From: an uncultured Victivallales bacterium
GTDB lineage: Bacteria > Verrucomicrobiota > Lentisphaeria > Oligosphaerales > JAFGRS01
Reading direction: 5' to 3'
Assembly (NCBI GenBank): GCA_903834675.1
Contig: CAILKC010000434.1
Coordinates: forward strand, 1-5,164
Length of the DNA stretch: 5,164 nucleotides
Shown: positions 1 to 3,400 of the stretch, one piece after another
Layout: every line of letters starts with the position of its first letter
How positions within the stretch are numbered: the stretch's first letter is position 1
Made by a program: the position numbers and the translations under genes
Notes under the pieces: model-generated
The model's input: the letters and a program-made list of their open reading frames with translations, nothing else
What the model was told of the DNA's origin: nothing
Database searches by the model: none

Positions 1-253
1 ACTCAGGTGCAACTGCGTATCCTGCCCCAACGGGGCTGCGTACCCAAGCCCAGGGTTGGCCGCGGCGCCGGCCTACCCTGGGTGATCAAGGCAGCAAACC
101 CCGTCTACCCCAACGGGGTTGGGTCAGGGTGCCAAGACGCAACCCCGTTGGGGTAGGAGACCATGACCCTATATGACCCAGGGTAGCGGCACCCTGGCCG
201 CAACCCTGGGCTCTGAGCCACAGCCCCGTTGGGGCAGGGAAATGCATCTGAGT
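1..253. repeat. Long compound inverted repeat made of small GC-rich palindromes (REP/BIME-like)
   Basis: The left half pairs with the right half in order around a centre near base 130. Matching blocks are 1-11 with 243-253 (10 of 11), 23-38 with 221-236, 47-58 with 201-212, 73-83 with 176-186, and 105-121 with 140-156; the last four are perfect. Each arm carries two copies of a mini-palindrome: CCCCAACGGGG at 25 and 108, and its complement CCCCGTTGGGG at 143 and 224. CCCAGGG or CCCTGGG blocks lie at 49, 76, 177 and 204. The spacer is about 18 bases (122-139). The element begins at or before base 1, so its left boundary is not certain. Such compound palindromes are typical of REP/BIME elements, which in many bacteria are mobilised by REP-associated tyrosine transposases (RAYT). 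No such transposase is in this window, so the mobilising agent is inference. It could also act as a terminator for a gene to the left. Confidence 0.8.
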
Positions 254-293
254 TGTAATCTGAGTAGTTACCACAGAATTGAGAATCGAATGG

Positions 294-310
294 CCTTGAG
301 CGGCTCAAGG
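294..310. repeat. Short perfect hairpin (7-bp stem, 3-base loop)
   Basis: CCTTGAG at 294-300 is the exact reverse complement of CTCAAGG at 304-310, with CGG as loop. It is followed by TTGTAA rather than a T run, so it is a poor intrinsic terminator on the + strand. It could instead be a protein-binding palindrome or part of a decayed repeat. Confidence 0.55.
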
Positions 311-316
311 TTGTAA

Positions 317-335
317 CCTAACAGCCTAACAGCCT
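317..335. repeat. Tandem octamer CCTAACAG, 2.4 copies
   Basis: CCTAACAG occurs at 317-324 and 325-332, followed by a partial CCT at 333-335. The copies are exact. It may be a small slippage-prone repeat or a pair of direct binding half-sites. Nothing in the sequence decides between these. Confidence 0.6.
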
Positions 336-444
336 GGTTCTCCGTGGGACGGGTGTGAAACCGGCTAAAGCCTCTACTACGTGCCTGGGGTGTCTCAGCT
401 TTGACCCATGGCGATAGTTTTCAGGTTAGGGAAGTGGCTTCTCC

Positions 445-3400
445 ATGAGCAGATCACGCCATCTGGGCTGGACTAGGCAAAGCGCGGCTCTTGCAGAACC
501 CTCGGCTCGCGGGCGCCTTCGCGCCTGTGGCCGCTCGCCCTCCAGCGCGGTTCGCGAGGCGTTCGGGGGTTCTGCAAGAGCCTCAAGCGTAAACAGGCTG
601 GTCTGTATGTTGGCGGTTGCGAGCCTGGGCGCTTGGGCGTCGACGACGATCACTCTCGGCACCTATGCGGTGGGGGTGGGGAACACGGTTGCGGTGCGTG
701 TGTCGGTCACCTGCCCGGTGCTGAAGGAGCTGCAAGTATGGGTGGAGTGTGACCCTGCGGCGCTACAGATTGATCCGGGGTCGCTTTGGGTCAACCCAGC
801 TCGCCTCTACAACGTGGATTACCCGGGTGAAGCGGTGGTGCCGGCCACGTTCATGGTGGCGACGCCCGGTTCGGGACTGGTGTCGTTCGGGCTGCAGAGA
901 TCGGAGCTGCCTGGAGATTCCGGCTGGCGGGTCCGGAGCTCGACCGGCGGCAGCGAGTCGGCTGTGTTTGGGTTCTCGGTACAGGGGTTGGCGCGGGGGA
1001 CGCAGGCGCTGAGGTTCTACGCGGTTTTTCCACCCTATGCGCGTAACCTGGATCCTTTTTACCCCGCCGAAACGATAGCAGCGGTAGCAGGGTCGGTTTT
1101 GGTGTACCGGCCAGCGGGGCCGGTGGTGATCCATCCTGCGGGCGGTTCGTACAACCACGCCGTCGAGGTTGCGGTGAGTTCGGAGTATGCGGAGCGGGTG
1201 GTGTATACGCTGGATGGCAGCACCCCTGATGCCGGCAGTCAGGAGCTGCCCCTGGGCACGGCGCTTTACCTGGAGGGCGGGGATGGGCAAACGGTGCCGT
1301 TGCGGGTTTTGGCGTTTGGGGAGGCGGGATCGACGTCGGTGGGCGCGGCGACTTTTCTATTCGACCTGATCGTGCCGACGGTGAGCGTGACCCCGCAGGT
1401 CACGGCGGCGGGTAAGCCTACGCTGCGCGGCACGGTGTCCGAGGCTGGGGCGGCGGTTGAGGTCACGGTTTCCGGTGTGACGGCGGCGGCGGTCAACGAC
1501 GGGATTGACGGCTGGTCTCTGGACCTCGGTACGGTTCTGGCGGAGGATCTGGCGGAAGGGGTTTACGACGTCAGCGTAACGGCTACGGATGCAGCGGGCA
1601 ACCGCGGCAGCGACGGGACTTCGGGCGAGTTGACGGTGGACCGGACGGCACCACAGGGCGGTTTCACGGTTGGGGTCGGAAATCCGGCGTATGTGTCCAG
1701 TGTGGCGACGACCTTGACGGTGAGCGTGAGCGGCGCCGCGGACATGCGTTTCCGCAACTCCAATGGCGACTGGGGGGGGTGGATTGCGTCTGCGGCAGCG
1801 TCGGCGTGGTCTCTGGCGGAGAGCGATGGGGCGCAGACGGTACATGGCGAGTTTCGAGATCTGGCGGGAAATGTACTTGCGGCCACGGACACGGTGACGT
1901 TGGACACGGCCCAGCCGTTCTCCGCGGTGTCGAGCAGTGGCACGTACGGGCCGCTGAACTGGCCGGGCGAGATCAGTGGAACGGCCCTGGACACCCTGAG
2001 CGGAGTGCAGCGTGTTGGGGTGCGCTGCCAGCGTTCCGACAGTGGGCAGGAGTGGGACGGCACGGGGTGGGTGACGGGTGCGACCTGGGTCACCGCCGCG
2101 GGGGTCGCCTCCTGGAGTGTGGGCCTGCCGGTCTTACAGATGCCGGCGGCGGCGCAGCTCACGGTTTGGAGCCGCGCGCTGGATTGGGCCGGCAACGAGC
2201 AGAGTCCAGCCGCCGAGCGCTCCTTTGCGTACGACGCGGTGGCCCCGGAGGGCACGTTCACGGTAGGAGCGCCCGGGACGGGTGCGGTGAGGGTGCGTGA
2301 GGTCACGCTGCAGATTGCGGTTACGGGGGCGACGACGATGCGGTTTCGCAACGCCGGCAGCGGCTTCAGTGCCTGGGAGTCGATAGCGGCGCTGCGTCCC
2401 GGGTGGGTATTGACCGAGGGTGAAGGCGCCAAGACGGTTGACGGGCAGTTCCGGGACGCGGCGGCGAACCTTCTGGAAGTATCCGACGGGGTCCTGCTCG
2501 ACAGTGTGTCGCCCACGACGGCCATCACGACGCGTGGCGGGTACGGGCCCTTGTCATGGTCCGGGGTAGTGGTGGGGGTGGCGACCGATGGCAGTTCGGG
2601 CAGTGGGGTTGTCCTGGTGCAGGCGACGATTGGCAGGTTGCCCGTGGGCGAGGGCGATCCCGAGTATTGGGATGGGTCGGACTGGGTGGCGGCGGAGTCG
2701 TGGCGGGTGGCGGTACTGGCTGGTGAAGCCTGGAGCGTACCCCTGTCTGTGGATGTGCTCAGTGCCGGCGGCGATGGGCGTGGGTACAGGATCCGTGCCA
2801 AGGCTACGGATGTGGCGGGGAATGCTGCCAGTACGCCGGTGGAGTCTGACTTCGTGTTTGATTCGCGGCTTCCCGCCGGCGGCTTCACGATTGGCTTCGG
2901 TGACCCTCTCTATGTGAACTCCACCACTGTGACGCTGTATTGCTCGGTGGTGGCGGTTCCGGCGGAGAACCCTCTCGAGATGCGTTTTCGCAACGAGGGG
3001 GAGGCGTCCTTCCCGTCGGTGTGGGTGCCGTACGCGCCGACGGTGGTGGGCCATCTTCTGACGGCGGGCGGGGGTGGGTCGAGGACGGTTTACGCTGAGT
3101 TCAAGGACACGGTTACCCACAACCTTCTCGCCACCAGCGACTCGGTGGTGCTGGATGTTGACCCGCCGACCTCGGGGATGAGTCTTCCTGTCACCTTTGG
3201 TCCCGGTACGTGGCCGGGGGCGATCTCGGGATTGGCGGCGGACACGGGGGCCGCCGGGGTCGCCCGCATTGACCTCTCGATCCAGCGTCCGGGCGGGAGG
3301 TTCTGGAATGGCACGGAGTGGCAGTTGGGGGAATGCCGTTTGCCGGTGGCGGTGAGCGGCGGGGTTTGGAGCCAGCCCGTGGCGGTGGCCATTTTCACCG

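Larger units (their letters stand above)
254..444. other. Intergenic region upstream of the giant gene
   Basis: I see no credible coding region here. Frame 1 is closed by the TAG at 427-429, just before the ATG at 445. The stretch is less G-skewed than the gene. It contains a 7-bp hairpin (294-310), a tandem octamer (317-335) and a small palindrome GGCTAAAGCC (363-372). It should also hold the promoter and leader of the downstream gene, but no convincing -35/-10 pair is visible. The best candidate, TTGACC at 401-406, lacks a good -10 partner. Confidence 0.6.
445..639 (+). other. Signal peptide region, interrupted by an in-frame palindromic element
   Basis: Residues 1-12 are hydrophilic with four basic residues plus a histidine (M-S-R-S-R-H start). 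Residues 52-65 form a hydrophobic core ending in A-W-A, a good signal peptidase I site before S66. Between them lie about 35 Arg-, Ser- and Ala-rich residues encoded by the inserted element at 485-584. Without that insert the signal peptide would be 30 residues long with well-formed n, h and c regions. C54 lies at the start of the hydrophobic core and is not a lipobox cysteine. As it stands, the signal is 65 residues, unusually long for a standard Sec signal. Confidence 0.75.

Noticed and set aside
25..234. Evenly recurring CCCCAACGGGG motifs as a CRISPR array
   Set aside because: The motifs are too short, are present in opposite orientations in the two arms, and are irregularly spaced. The mirrored order shows an inverted repeat, not direct repeats with spacers.
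86..308. Two overlapping - strand frames of 62 and 67 codons in the palindromic region
   Set aside because: They are made almost wholly of the inverted-repeat blocks, have no recognisable domain, and overlap each other in different frames. They are repeat-derived spurious frames.
401..429. Possible sigma-70 promoter with TTGACC at 401-406
   Set aside because: At 16-18 bases of spacing the candidate -10 hexamers match the consensus at only about two of six positions, so it cannot be called.
598..615. Lipoprotein signal with C54 as the lipidated cysteine
   Set aside because: The cysteine precedes the hydrophobic core and has no L-x-x-C lipobox before it. The A-W-A site after the core fits signal peptidase I.
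426..662. A - strand frame of 78 codons across the inserted element
   Set aside because: It is antisense to the signal peptide region, and its Arg- and Ala-rich sequence comes from the palindrome. Both strands of the element are open in this region because of GC content.
749..1012. Short + strand frames in other registers, such as the 87-codon frame here
   Set aside because: They overlap the giant gene in another frame, are very Arg- and Trp-rich, and show no domain. They are shadows of the real frame.
1563..2888. Long open frame of 441 codons on the - strand, plus other - strand frames along the gene
   Set aside because: It lies antisense to the clear Ig-like reading frame. Its protein is Pro-, Ser-, Thr- and Ala-rich without recognisable domains. 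The sense gene rarely uses TTA, CTA or TCA in the matching register, so the antisense frame stays open by composition.
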